A stretch of 64,000 nucleotides of DNA from an uncultured Cellvibrio sp. (GTDB lineage: Bacteria; Pseudomonadota; Gammaproteobacteria; Pseudomonadales; Cellvibrionaceae). The notes beneath the pieces were generated by a model that saw only the letters and a list, made by a program, of their open reading frames with translations, was not told where the DNA came from and did no database searches. The stretch covers positions 62,001 through 126,000 of the forward strand of contig CAMLKG010000005.1 in assembly GCA_946480695.1 (NCBI GenBank), given 5' to 3'. Within the stretch, counting starts at the first letter, position 1. Every line of letters starts with the position of its first letter. Shown piece after piece: positions 29,449-40,145 of the stretch. The translations under genes and the position numbers were made by a program.

Positions 29449-30561
29449 ATGCAGCCAATCACCGTTATAACATCGAAAAAGCGCCCTGGAATCCTGTGCC
29501 GTTATGCCCTATGCGCGGTGATAGCAGCCAGTTTCCCTGCCCGCGCCCAACAACCGGTAACCGAACCGCCTGCAACAGGGGCGGCGGCAACCGGCGTTCA
29601 AAATGTCCCGGATAGTTCGCAATCGAGCAGCGTCGCTTCCGCAGAAGCACCGTTTTATAGCTCACGGACCCTGCGCGACAAAACACTCATCGCCCAGGCG
29701 GCGGGAGAACAGGCCCAATGGCTGGATACAGAACATGGCCGGCTGCTGGTGTTTTACCGTCCGACCGAAGCCAAGCAAACCCATGGCGTACTGGTACTTT
29801 TCCACTCAGCCGAAGATCCCCAGACCTGGCCGCCAATCCTGGAAAACCTGCGCGCCAACTTGCCTCGTTTTGGCTGGGAAACCCTGGCAGTGACACTGCC
29901 ATCAAAACTTCCGGCCCCGGTTCCTGAACGCCCGGCCTCGCAGAGTTCCGGCCCTATGCCGGTTGGGCCAGCAACAAACCTTGAAGCTGCCTCGTCATCG
30001 GGTAGTAGCGAAGCTGCCATAGAACCCCCATCCTCATCATCCCCAGTGCCCAGGGAGACGCTGGTTCAAGCCTATGTGGAGGCAGCTTTTAATTTTTTAC
30101 GGGATAAAGACCAGCAAAACGCCGTGGTGTTGGTCGATAACAGTTCCGCCGGTACAGTGTTGCAATCACTGTTACCGCAACTTCGGGAGCACGCGGAAGA
30201 TCCGGGGAAATTCGAAGGCCCCATGCAGGCCCTGGTAATTACCAATCTGCAAAGCCAGGAGCCGTTGAATACGGAAGAATTGTCTGCGATTTTTGCGAAC
30301 AGGAAATTGCCTGTATTTGACGTGTTTTTTGCGCCCGATACCCTTGAGCAAAAGCGCGCGCAGGACTTGCACCGGGCGGTGGCTATGCGCCAAAAACTGG
30401 ATATATATCACCAGGCTTCGCTGGATAGCCAACCCAAGATTGTTGAAACAGATCCAAGGAGTTTCCTCGCAGCCCGTGTGCGCGGTTTTATGCAAAGGCA
30501 CGCCAAAGGTATCGAAGCGCAAAAAGGAAGCACTGTCGATGGGCCCCGCGCAAAAAACTAA
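29449..30561 (+). CDS. DUF3530-type alpha/beta-hydrolase-like protein
   Basis: 370 residues with an N-terminal hydrophobic export segment (LCRYALCAVIAASFPARAQQ). A low-complexity Pro/Ala/Ser stretch precedes a hydrolase-like core (GRLLVFYRPTEAKQTHGVLV, then LFHSAEDPQTWPPILENLR). A second Ser/Pro-rich insert (about 170-205) interrupts the core before AVVLVDNSSAGTVLQSLLPQ, where a catalytic G-x-S-x-G would be expected but reads DNSSAG. Enzymatic activity is therefore doubtful. Pseudomonas relatives of this DUF are uncharacterised. It is a single-gene unit. Confidence 0.75.
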   Translation: MQPITVITSKKRPGILCRYALCAVIAASFPARAQQPVTEPPATGAAATGVQNVPDSSQSSSVASAEAPFYSSRTLRDKTLIAQAAGEQAQWLDTEHGRLLVFYRPTEAKQTHGVLVLFHSAEDPQTWPPILENLRANLPRFGWETLAVTLPSKLPAPVPERPASQSSGPMPVGPATNLEAASSSGSSEAAIEPPSSSSPVPRETLVQAYVEAAFNFLRDKDQQNAVVLVDNSSAGTVLQSLLPQLREHAEDPGKFEGPMQALVITNLQSQEPLNTEELSAIFANRKLPVFDVFFAPDTLEQKRAQDLHRAVAMRQKLDIYHQASLDSQPKIVETDPRSFLAARVRGFMQRHAKGIEAQKGSTVDGPRAKN

Positions 30562-30913
30562 ACTCGGGAACAAAAAACCAAACCGGGAAAAAGAAAAACG
30601 GGATCAACATCTGCTGACCCCGTTTTGTTGATTTGCCCGGTACATCCTGCACCTGTGGGCAATCTCCCTCTTGCATGACTTTCAATTTGCACGTTTTCAA
30701 ATTAGAGCGAAGTAATTTAGGCGCTTCCATTGACCTTTCGTGGTCAACCTACCTTCCCTGACGACCTCCTTGTTAGAAGCCATTTTCAAGTAAAGCAGTT
30801 TGCGATGGTAGTCGCAAAAATCGATTAATTTTGTAGGAAATCCGCTACTCCGCTTTGTGGTAATTGACTTATAACAAGACGATTGTAGCCGTTCCAGGGT
30901 AATCACCAGTGCC
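30562..30913. other. Intergenic stretch between the DUF3530 and DTW-domain genes
   Basis: Both flanking genes converge here. Apart from the hairpin at 30595-30626 I see no gene, repeat family or RNA signature. The open frames that cross it have no ribosome-binding site or recognisable protein. Confidence 0.6.
30595..30626 (+). terminator. Probable terminator of the DUF3530 gene
   Basis: AAAACGGG (from 30596) pairs with CCCGTTTT (30619-30626) around a 15-base loop and is followed by G and TT. The loop is long, so this is a weaker candidate than the others in the window. Confidence 0.5.
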
Positions 30914-32935
<2,022 letters not shown>

Positions 32936-33281
32936 TTTTCCAAAATGGCATTTCAATTAGTATTTATTTAAGCGGGCCTTGCCCGCTTTTTTTATTTTTT
33001 TCCTTCGCGTTTCATCCCGAATTAATGTCGATCACCTTAACAGGCCACCACACAATCATTTTGGTTTTTTAAACGAAGCGTCAATTAGGCGACACATTTC
33101 TAACGAAAAAGTTGGAAACCTTTTGAAAACATTAATAAATCCAGACTTGTCATAATTCTTGCTCATGCTTGTTTGACTGTCTTTTAAATGACAATTTTTT
33201 TGTCCATTTTTTCTGGCAGCATCAAGCCCACCCCCTTGCTAATCAAGCAATTTGTCATTCAGCATTGAAAGGAAAATGAAT
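32936..33281 (+). promoter_or_regulatory. dapE terminator flank and AT-rich leader of the flavin oxidase gene
   Basis: After the dapE terminator (32970-32995) come about 280 AT-rich bases without a gene, ending in AAAGGA before the oxidase start. A TTGACT at about 33174 is a possible -35 element but no convincing -10 follows at proper spacing. The low GC contrasts with the flanking genes. Confidence 0.4.
32970..32995 (+). terminator. dapE terminator
   Basis: AAGCGGGC (32970-32977) and GCCCGCTT (32981-32988) form an 8-bp stem with a CTT loop, followed by six more T. Confidence 0.9.
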
Positions 33282-34985
33282 ATGACCAGCTCTTTTTTCA
33301 GCGAAGTATTGCGAGTCCCCGGTATTAAAGTATTAAGTCGTGAAGAGGCCGCTTTTCAATACGGCGCGGATACCGGTGCGAGCCACCGTTTACCCGCCGG
33401 CGCCATCCTTATTAAAGAAGTGGATGCCGTCCAGGCAATTCTGGCGTTAGCCAATGAATTCAAAGTTCCACTCTGGCCCATCAGCGGCGGACGCAATTTT
33501 GGTTACGGTACTTCGTTGCCGGTCGATAGGCACAGTTTTATTTTGGATTTATCACAACTGCGCCGTGTTTATATTGATGTGCATTCATCCACCGCCCTGA
33601 TTGAGCCCGGCGTCACCCAAAGTGATTTACACGCCGCCATAAAAAAATCCGGCGCAGATTTATTAGTTCCGACAACCGGCGTCGGACCCAACGGCAACAT
33701 TCTGGGCAATGCGCTGGACGGCGGCTATGGGTTAACCCCGATAGCCGATCACTTTAATGCGATCTGCGAACTGGAAGGATTTTGGGGCAACGGAACCGAA
33801 TTTCGCCATACCTATCAAGACCTGGGTTGCGCTGAAATGGCCAAACGCTGGAATGCGGGCACCGGATATTCCTGGGCGGGCCTATTGCGACAAGGGAATT
33901 TCGGCATAGTTACCAAGGCGCGGGTGCAATTGGCGCGCGCGCCCGAAGCGACCCGTATCCTGGTATTTGAATGGAAATCCAACGAGGCGTTTGTTGCCAG
34001 CCAGGCGGAATTAAATAAATTAACGGAAGATATCCCGGGTATCGGCGGCATTATTATGATGAACGATTACCGTATCCTCTCCACGCAAGTTGATACACCG
34101 CTTGCTTCACCGCTAAAAAATGAAGCACGCATAAATTATTTACGCAATCTCGCCAAACAACGAAAAATTTCTGCCTGGACGGGTTTGGGCACACTCTATG
34201 GTTCGCGCGCCGCCGTGGCAGGATCGGTAAAAGATATTCGGCGCCGCCTGAAAAATTGTCGTGTGTGGAGTTTTAGCCCGCAACAAATCAAACAATTACA
34301 AAAAATCCAGGACTACTTGCCCAAATGGGGTTTTTCAGCATTGCGCCGTCATTTCGGGGCACTGGTTAATACGCTGGGAACTGTTGAAGGTTATCCGATT
34401 GTTGCATTCCTGAAAATCGCCTATGCGCTTGACCCTACAGCCAAAAAACTGGATCTGGATTCGCATCCCGCAAAAGACGGTGCCGGCATTTTGTGGTACG
34501 CGCCCCTGGTTCCGTTTTCAGGCGAGGAAGTGGAACGCTATCGCCAGGTCATGGGCAAATGTTTAACCGATTACGGTTTCGATCCGCTGCTGGCCGTTAC
34601 ATCGCGTTCTTCGCGTACCTTATCGGGAACCATTCCGCTATTGTTTAATCGTAAAAATCCGGAAGATGTTGCGCGCGCAAAGCAATGCTATCGCGCATTG
34701 GTAAAAACCGGTTTGGAAAATGGTTGGCCACCCTACCGACTGGGTATCGACTATATGGACCTGATCGCTTGCCCCGCAGACTCTCCCAGCGCGCAAGTGC
34801 AACAGTTATTGAAAAAAGCGCTGGATGAAAATGGTGTTATTGCTTCCGGCCGTTACGAACACGCCAAACCCGTTGCGCGCTTCATTCCCACCTTTACCGA
34901 AACCGAGGTTGCAACAACGCAACGCAACAACAAATCCAGAAAAGTCGCTGCGACTGAGCTGGCCAAGGAACCTGCGGAGATCTAG
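33282..34985 (+). CDS. VAO/PCMH-type FAD-linked oxidase
   Basis: 567-residue flavoprotein of the vanillyl-alcohol oxidase superfamily, most like the flavoprotein subunit of 4-cresol methylhydroxylase. The FAD-binding PCMH domain includes PLWPISGGRNFGYGTSLPVD, IEPGVTQSDLHAAIKKSGAD and LVPTTGVGPNGNILGNALDG; then GTGYSWAGLLRQGNFGIVTK. The C-terminal half is the substrate-binding cap. No cytochrome subunit gene such as pchC is adjacent, and there is no signal peptide. ATG 33282 is chosen because AAGG lies 9 bases upstream; ATG 33276 is possible. The substrate is unknown, but phenolics from plant material would fit the genome. Confidence 0.85.
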   Translation: MTSSFFSEVLRVPGIKVLSREEAAFQYGADTGASHRLPAGAILIKEVDAVQAILALANEFKVPLWPISGGRNFGYGTSLPVDRHSFILDLSQLRRVYIDVHSSTALIEPGVTQSDLHAAIKKSGADLLVPTTGVGPNGNILGNALDGGYGLTPIADHFNAICELEGFWGNGTEFRHTYQDLGCAEMAKRWNAGTGYSWAGLLRQGNFGIVTKARVQLARAPEATRILVFEWKSNEAFVASQAELNKLTEDIPGIGGIIMMNDYRILSTQVDTPLASPLKNEARINYLRNLAKQRKISAWTGLGTLYGSRAAVAGSVKDIRRRLKNCRVWSFSPQQIKQLQKIQDYLPKWGFSALRRHFGALVNTLGTVEGYPIVAFLKIAYALDPTAKKLDLDSHPAKDGAGILWYAPLVPFSGEEVERYRQVMGKCLTDYGFDPLLAVTSRSSRTLSGTIPLLFNRKNPEDVARAKQCYRALVKTGLENGWPPYRLGIDYMDLIACPADSPSAQVQQLLKKALDENGVIASGRYEHAKPVARFIPTFTETEVATTQRNNKSRKVAATELAKEPAEI

Positions 34986-35081
34986 CATCCAGCTAATTTA
35001 GTTTCGCCAGAATAACGACTCCGAGAAGGAATTTTTCTATGAACAAAATAATGCACCTCCGCATCAGGGACGATGCAATTA

Positions 35082-35747
35082 TTATTTTGCCGGTGTATCC
35101 AGGTTTACTATTAACAAGCTGCCCGTAAAACGTTTTGGTTCCAGGCAATACCAGGTCAGCATTTCGCTGTCCCAACGGTCATAACATTTATCCACTAATT
35201 TCAAAAAAGGTTTTCTTCCCGGGTCGGCCAACACCATTTTCCTTACACCTGCGCTTGCAGCGCGTTTTAACAGCGCGAACCATTCATCCGTCAGTTCGGG
35301 CCAGAAACAAATATCGCCGCCAACGATAATATCGAATTTTGCCAGATCGGCTTTCTTCAAAGAGCCCATCGCTCCCTGGCGGGTTTCAATTTCCACATTA
35401 TTCAAATCGGCCTGTAGGTGCAGGAAGCCAAAAACCTGGTCATCAATATCCAGGCCCGTAACCTTGTGGCCCTGGCTGGCCAGGTATATTGACGTTGGTC
35501 CCCAACCGCAACCCACATCCAGCACCCTGCTTTTTTTCCTGAGGGGATGGTGGGTGAAATAATCCATCAACACATAGCTGGAATCCCAATGGCGATCCCC
35601 GTGTGCGCTGGGTGTCGATTCTTTTTTTACACGTTTTATCGCCGGGCTTTTTTCCTTGTACAACCAGATGCCATAAACGGGAAAAGTATTCCTCGCAGGG
35701 GGAGCAAATAATTCAGGCACGGATTCTCTCGCTAAATTGATTGACAT
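35082..35747 (-). CDS. SAM-dependent methyltransferase, class I fold
   Basis: 221 residues. Motif I is SRVLDVGCGWGPTSIYLASQ, motif II is KVTGLDIDDQVFGFLHLQAD and a later conserved segment is FDIIVGGDICFWPELTDEWF. The layout resembles small N-methyltransferases of the METTL/Nnt1 type acting on proteins or small molecules, but the substrate cannot be deduced. It stands alone on the minus strand, converging on the flavin oxidase gene. Confidence 0.8.
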   Translation of the reverse strand: MSINLARESVPELFAPPARNTFPVYGIWLYKEKSPAIKRVKKESTPSAHGDRHWDSSYVLMDYFTHHPLRKKSRVLDVGCGWGPTSIYLASQGHKVTGLDIDDQVFGFLHLQADLNNVEIETRQGAMGSLKKADLAKFDIIVGGDICFWPELTDEWFALLKRAASAGVRKMVLADPGRKPFLKLVDKCYDRWDSEMLTWYCLEPKRFTGSLLIVNLDTPAK

Positions 35748-35930
35748 AAATGGGTGTAAGTAAGATCACGGGAATTCTATGACAGAATTAGGTCATTAAT
35801 GTGACCGCTATTCACAAACCCCAAGGTATCCCTCTGGTGTGTTACAGGTGCGTATGAGAAAACAACAACACTGGACACAAAATGGATCAGCAAATAGTGA
35901 GGAAAGTTAATAGCTGCCTAGCCAAGGGCA

Positions 35931-35964
35931 AAAAAAAGCCGCGAAGGATTTCGCGGCTTTTTTT
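35931..35964. terminator. Terminator of the PEP-CTERM gene
   Basis: GCCGCGAA (35938-35945) and TTCGCGGC (35950-35957) form an 8-bp stem with a GGAT loop, extended by seven A on the left and seven T on the right. It can act in both directions; it lies about 20 bases after the stop of the leftward PEP-CTERM gene. Confidence 0.9.
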
Positions 35965-35984
35965 CCTGGATTGGACACCTGGCC

Positions 35985-36566
35985 TCAGCGTGACGTACCG
36001 CGACGTGCAAAAAATATCGCGCACAATCCTACAAACAATAGCAATGCAATATTAGGCTCCGGCAATTTCAATTCCGGTGTACCCGATCCAAACAAGAATA
36101 AATTGGAAAGGCCACCGCCTTTGCCATCAAGGTCACGATAACTGAAGGTGCCTGAAAGCTGGTTAGGCGTTATTAACCACGCAAAATAATCCGGGTTCCC
36201 GTTCCCATGGCCAACATGCATGGTAATGGCCGCCATCCCATAAATAGTCCAGAAGCTACTATCTATACTCCAGGTTCCCGTCACGTTATTACTACCCCAG
36301 GTTCCTGTAGTCAATGCAACGCTAAACAGATCATTAACACCATTATTGGTTAATTCACCTTCTTTCACCCAGGTACCGCCAAACAATGTGCTGACCTGCG
36401 CCGGACTGTGAATGTTGTCATCGTTACCCGTCTTGCACGCCGTCGCCGAATCCAGGGTGGCAATACGCTGGTCGGTTGGCACACACGTAATCGGCGTCGC
36501 AATAACCCATGCACTACCAAAAACACCCAATATCAAGGCGATACCGGATCTCCACAATTTCAACAT
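35985..36566 (-). CDS. PEP-CTERM sorting-domain protein
   Basis: 193-residue secreted protein: an N-terminal signal segment (LWRSGIALILGVFGSAWVIA), a Gly/Asn/Thr-rich body without a known fold, and a C-terminal tripartite signal: PEP, then a membrane helix (IALLLFVGLCAIFFA) and a basic tail (RRGTSR). Such tails are recognised by exosortase in organisms that make an extracellular polysaccharide matrix. GGAGAG precedes ATG 36566. No exosortase gene lies in the window. The function of the mature protein is unknown. Confidence 0.85.
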   Translation of the reverse strand: MLKLWRSGIALILGVFGSAWVIATPITCVPTDQRIATLDSATACKTGNDDNIHSPAQVSTLFGGTWVKEGELTNNGVNDLFSVALTTGTWGSNNVTGTWSIDSSFWTIYGMAAITMHVGHGNGNPDYFAWLITPNQLSGTFSYRDLDGKGGGLSNLFLFGSGTPELKLPEPNIALLLFVGLCAIFFARRGTSR

Positions 36567-36840
36567 AATATCTCTCCTATTAATTGAATCAGGTCGAAAC
36601 CAAGCAAATTCGATGCCAGGCGCAAAAATCATCATTAAATACAGGCGGCTAGCGCCATCCAAGCATTAGTGCTCGCGGAAAGAGTGATAAATTTTTCGAC
36701 TTTTGGGATTCATAAACAGCGGCATGGTTGTTTTGGCCGTCCCTGTCGATCTACGTTATTGGGGTTAAGCCAGGTGATGCAGCCCCTTTAGCAAACATGG
36801 TAAGTTGCCCCCTCTAGCGAGCCCATTACACCTGATACCT

Positions 36841-37575
36841 ATGCCCAACACTGCCTTTAAAATCCCGGTTTTCTGGCCAATCTATTTTTGCGTCCAATTC
36901 ATTGCGCTGGCTTTGGTCAGTTGGCATCTACTGGCCCAAATCCATTTCGCCTATCCCCTTGGCTACCAACTTTTGAGCCTGGACAAACACATAGCGCAGT
37001 ACGCTCCCCTTAATCGCAACAAAGATGATTTTGAATACACACGCCCCGCAGACCATTGGCGATTATTCGGAGAAATCAGCGATGCCGTACAACACAGCGG
37101 TCGTGGCTTACAGGGAATCGGCTACCCTTTGCGCGACGGGAGAACAGCCGGGCTGATGCATGCGGCGGAAATTATCCATTTGCAGGACGTTGCCAATTTG
37201 ATTGACCGTTTTTACAACCTGGGGCTTATCTGCCTGGGCTTATGGTGGGTATTAATAGCAACCGCAGCCTGGCAAAAATGGCCGCCACCGTCCGGCAAAA
37301 AAGTATTACTGGGATTCCTTGCGGGCTTGGGCCTGATCACAGCGACGGTTTTGATTTGCGGGCCCAAAGCTGTTTTTTATTGGTTACATGAGCAAATTTT
37401 TCCGCCGGGCCATCAATGGTTTTTTTATTATCAGGATTCACTCATGACCACCCTGATGAAAGCGCCGGACATTTTTGCATTTATCAGTGTATTTTTGTTA
37501 GTGATATTGATTTTTTTGTGGTACCTCGCTTTTGTGGGTTTAAAGCAGATAATTAATCATCGCTTAAAAAAATAA
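36841..37575 (+). CDS. DUF1461 family integral membrane protein
   Basis: 244 residues with four hydrophobic segments (VFWPIYFCVQFIALALVSWH, LGLICLGLWWVLIATAAWQ, LLGFLAGLGLITATVLICGP, IFAFISVFLLVILIFLWYLA). The conserved WFFYYQDSLMTTLMKAPDIF and LMHAAEIIHLQDV segments resemble DUF1461 proteins of pseudomonads. Role unknown. ATG 36841 lacks a clear ribosome-binding site. Confidence 0.78.
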   Translation: MPNTAFKIPVFWPIYFCVQFIALALVSWHLLAQIHFAYPLGYQLLSLDKHIAQYAPLNRNKDDFEYTRPADHWRLFGEISDAVQHSGRGLQGIGYPLRDGRTAGLMHAAEIIHLQDVANLIDRFYNLGLICLGLWWVLIATAAWQKWPPPSGKKVLLGFLAGLGLITATVLICGPKAVFYWLHEQIFPPGHQWFFYYQDSLMTTLMKAPDIFAFISVFLLVILIFLWYLAFVGLKQIINHRLKK

Positions 37576-37743
37576 AAATTATTTTTTGACTGATAAAAAT
37601 TAATTTTCTATCGGTTTCAGTTGTGCAACCAAAATCCTGTAGCACCAATTGGCCAACCGGCACTGTTTTGATAGAGTCCCCACCCGCGGGACTCCGCCCA
37701 AATATCCCCCTCGCTATACTTACACCGATAAAGAGCCTTAACT

Positions 37744-38907
37744 ATGAAGCTGTATTTAAAATTTTTTGCTGCATTTGTAGTATGCAGCCAGTTAATTGCT
37801 TGCAGCGCCAGCAAACCGTCCCTAACCCAAGCCCCGGGCCAAAACCACGGTTTTACCGGCGCACAGCAATCCGCGGACGAATGGTGGAATATCCCCTACC
37901 CGCAATCTTTTGACGCCGCAAAACTGGAACGTAAACAAAGCTTGATAAAAGTCAACGGCAAAGGTTTTGTGACTGAAAATGGAAAGGAATTTATTTTTCG
38001 CGGTGTAAATATTGCCGATCCGGGTAAATTGTACCAACAAGGTCATTGGAACAAGGGCTTGTTTGCAGAGGTTAATCGTTGGGGCGCCAACACTATCCGC
38101 ATCCCTATCCATCCCCTTTCATGGCGCAAATATGGCAAGGATTGGTTTTTTGAGCGCCTGGATGAAGCCGTGCTTTGGGCCAACAGCCTGGATATGTATT
38201 TGATTATCGATTGGCATTCCATCGGTAACCTGGAAGCAGAGATGTACCAGCACGTTATGTATGAAACAACCAAAACTGAAACGGCCGATTTCTGGCGCAA
38301 GATTTCTTTGCGTTACCGTACTGTGCCCACAGTAGCGGTGTATGAAATTTTTAACGAGCCGACACACAATTACATCGGCACCGGTGATTTTTCCCTGGGC
38401 AAGGCCAGTTGGGAAAGCTGGCGCAATTTGCTGGAGGATTACATCGACTTGATTCGCCTTTACAACAAGCATGCTATTCCATTGGTAGCGGGTTATAACT
38501 GGGCTTACGATCTGACACCCATCGCCAATGCACCGGTGCGCCGTGACAATATTGCCTACGCAATCCACCCCTATCCACAAAAAGCCAAACCGCAAGATCC
38601 GACCAAAGCCAACTTTTTTGCGATGTGGGAAAAAAGCTGGGGCTATGTTGCAGATAAGTATCCGATGATCGCCACTGAACTGGGCTGGGCGAAAGAAACC
38701 GATTACGGTGCCCACGTACCGGTGATTAATAATGACGGCACTTACGGCCCAAACATTGTTGAATATATGGCCAAAAAGGGCGTGTCCTACACGGTATGGG
38801 TGTTTGATCCTGATTGGTCGCCGGTCATGATTAAAGATTGGAACTTTACTCCATCGGAACAAGGTGAATTTTTCAAAAACACAATGTTAAAAGCTAACGC
38901 ACCTTAA
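37744..38907 (+). CDS. GH5 glycoside hydrolase lipoprotein
   Basis: 387-residue cellulase-superfamily (clan GH-A) enzyme anchored as a lipoprotein: the signal peptide ends in the lipobox LIAC (Cys20). The barrel has RGVNIADPGKLYQQGHWNKG, GANTIRIPIHPLSWRKYGKD, IIDWHSIGN, the acid/base Glu in VAVYEIFNEPTHNY, YAIHPYPQK and the nucleophile Glu in MIATELGWAKETDYG. No carbohydrate-binding module is attached. The lipid anchor suggests action at the cell surface or periplasmic face on oligosaccharides; endoglucanase or mannanase specificity cannot be separated by reading. Confidence 0.92.
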   Translation: MKLYLKFFAAFVVCSQLIACSASKPSLTQAPGQNHGFTGAQQSADEWWNIPYPQSFDAAKLERKQSLIKVNGKGFVTENGKEFIFRGVNIADPGKLYQQGHWNKGLFAEVNRWGANTIRIPIHPLSWRKYGKDWFFERLDEAVLWANSLDMYLIIDWHSIGNLEAEMYQHVMYETTKTETADFWRKISLRYRTVPTVAVYEIFNEPTHNYIGTGDFSLGKASWESWRNLLEDYIDLIRLYNKHAIPLVAGYNWAYDLTPIANAPVRRDNIAYAIHPYPQKAKPQDPTKANFFAMWEKSWGYVADKYPMIATELGWAKETDYGAHVPVINNDGTYGPNIVEYMAKKGVSYTVWVFDPDWSPVMIKDWNFTPSEQGEFFKNTMLKANAP

Positions 38908-39043
38908 TCCCCTGCATCCGGATGGGCACCGGCTTGGTCGCCCATCCAGCTTAAGCGGGACTTATTCTTTATTAATCCCTCCTCCATTGCCTCTTTGCCA
39001 TCTTTTTACGGTTAATTGATGCTCGATATGCGCGAAAACTTGA

Positions 39044-39058
39044 TCGCAATCAATATCA
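39044..39058. promoter_or_regulatory. Possible Fur-like operator
   Basis: On the minus strand this reads TGATATTGATTGCGA, matching 10 of the 14 defined positions of the TGATAAT-N-ATTATCA Fur model (left half strong, right half weak). A TACAAT (39076-39081) downstream could be a -10 element. Weak by itself; it gains interest from its position upstream of the flavin module. Confidence 0.3.
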
Positions 39059-39136
39059 TTTGCATTTATATTGCGTACAATGGCGCCATGGACTGCGGAT
39101 TGCGTTGTCTATCTGATACATCACCCACTGACTAAT

Positions 39137-39168
39137 AAATCACTAATTGATTAGAAATCACTAATTGA
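39137..39168 (+). repeat. Two direct repeats in the leader of the flavin module
   Basis: The 14-base sequence AAATCACTAATTGA occurs at 39137-39150 and again at 39155-39168, an 18-base period, ending 17 bases before the start of the first gene. It is adjacent to, but does not include, the ribosome-binding site. It may be an operator or a local duplication. Confidence 0.8.
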
Positions 39169-39185
39169 AAATTTCAAGGATCTTT

Positions 39186-40070
39186 ATGCGTAACAGACTT
39201 ATACCTCTCGCCGTAGCGGGACTCTTTTCATTGCAAGCACAGGCCGATGAAAATCTTTTTGGATACATCAAGGGTTCCGAGGTACTTCCGCAAGGCGCTA
39301 TGGAGTTCTACCAGGTAGTTACCCAGCGCGCCGATAAGGGTTTGGGTGATTACACGGCTTACAATACCGAAACCGAGCTTGAATACGGCGTCAGTGACAG
39401 ATTTACCATCAAGGGCGAGCTTAAAGGCCAGTCCATTGATACCTCGGGTTTGTTGATCGATGGTTATATGCCCGGTGATAAGAAGTATGGGTTGAGATTC
39501 CAGGGTGCAGAGGTTTCCGGTAAATATAATTTTTTAAGCCCTGCCCTGGATAATTTTGGTTTATCGATGACCGCCGGGTTGGACTACCTGGTTCTGGATC
39601 CACATTCCGGTCGCGATAAAGACACAATTAGCATTGACCTTGAACTGCAATTGCAAAAATATTTTCTTGAAGGGCAACTGATTTGGGCTGCCAACTTCGG
39701 TACCGAAGGTACGCGCGCTACACGCAAACCGATTGCAAACCTGCCGGAGGATTTCGAATGGCCCACTGGAATGGAAGTTGAAATCGAGTTCTGGGCCGGG
39801 ACCGGGTTGAGTTATCGCTTTGTTCCCAATTGGTTTATTGGCCTGGAGACCCTTTACGAAACCGAATATGAAACCGAGGTAGCAATGGAACGCAATTCGT
39901 TATTCGTTGGCCCCAGTTTGCACTACGGCGGTAAAGATTACTGGTTTACGTTTACTTATTTTGACCAGGTACGTGGCGGCGGGGAAACCTATGAAGGCCA
40001 ACCAAACGATTTGCACCTGATTGAAAAAACCGAGCAAGAAATTCGTTTAAAAGTTGGCTTTAATTTCTAA
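39186..40070 (+). CDS. Secreted outer-membrane-like protein (DUF6662-like)
   Basis: 294 residues with a cleavable signal peptide (RLIPLAVAGLFSLQAQA). The mature part alternates aromatic and polar residues in repeated strands (LEYGVSDRFTIKGELKGQS, GKYNFLSPALDNFGLSMTAG, LSYRFVPNWFIGLETLYETE) and ends in Phe (LKVGFNF), as expected for an outer-membrane beta-barrel. I recognise it only as similar to uncharacterised DUF6662-type proteins. AAGGA precedes ATG 39186. It is first in a plus-strand run leading to an FMN-binding protein, ApbE and a membrane protein, separated by a strong hairpin. Confidence 0.75.
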   Translation: MRNRLIPLAVAGLFSLQAQADENLFGYIKGSEVLPQGAMEFYQVVTQRADKGLGDYTAYNTETELEYGVSDRFTIKGELKGQSIDTSGLLIDGYMPGDKKYGLRFQGAEVSGKYNFLSPALDNFGLSMTAGLDYLVLDPHSGRDKDTISIDLELQLQKYFLEGQLIWAANFGTEGTRATRKPIANLPEDFEWPTGMEVEIEFWAGTGLSYRFVPNWFIGLETLYETEYETEVAMERNSLFVGPSLHYGGKDYWFTFTYFDQVRGGGETYEGQPNDLHLIEKTEQEIRLKVGFNF

Positions 40071-40080
40071 TCCTGAGGAT

Positions 40081-40107
40081 AGGCCTGTGCAAGTTTCGCA
40101 CAGGCCT
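40081..40107 (+). repeat. Hairpin between the barrel gene and the FMN-binding gene
   Basis: AGGCCTGTGC (40081-40090) is perfectly complementary to GCACAGGCCT (40098-40107), with a 7-base loop and no T tract. It may stabilise the upstream mRNA or lower read-through into the downstream genes. Confidence 0.75.
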
Positions 40108-40145
40108 CAACCACAGCAAAGCGATCCGCAGTTTTGAGGCACACA

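Noticed and set aside
38119..38862. Minus-strand frame of 247 codons opposite the GH5 gene
   Set aside because: The plus strand encodes an unmistakable GH5 enzyme; the antisense frame has no recognisable domain.
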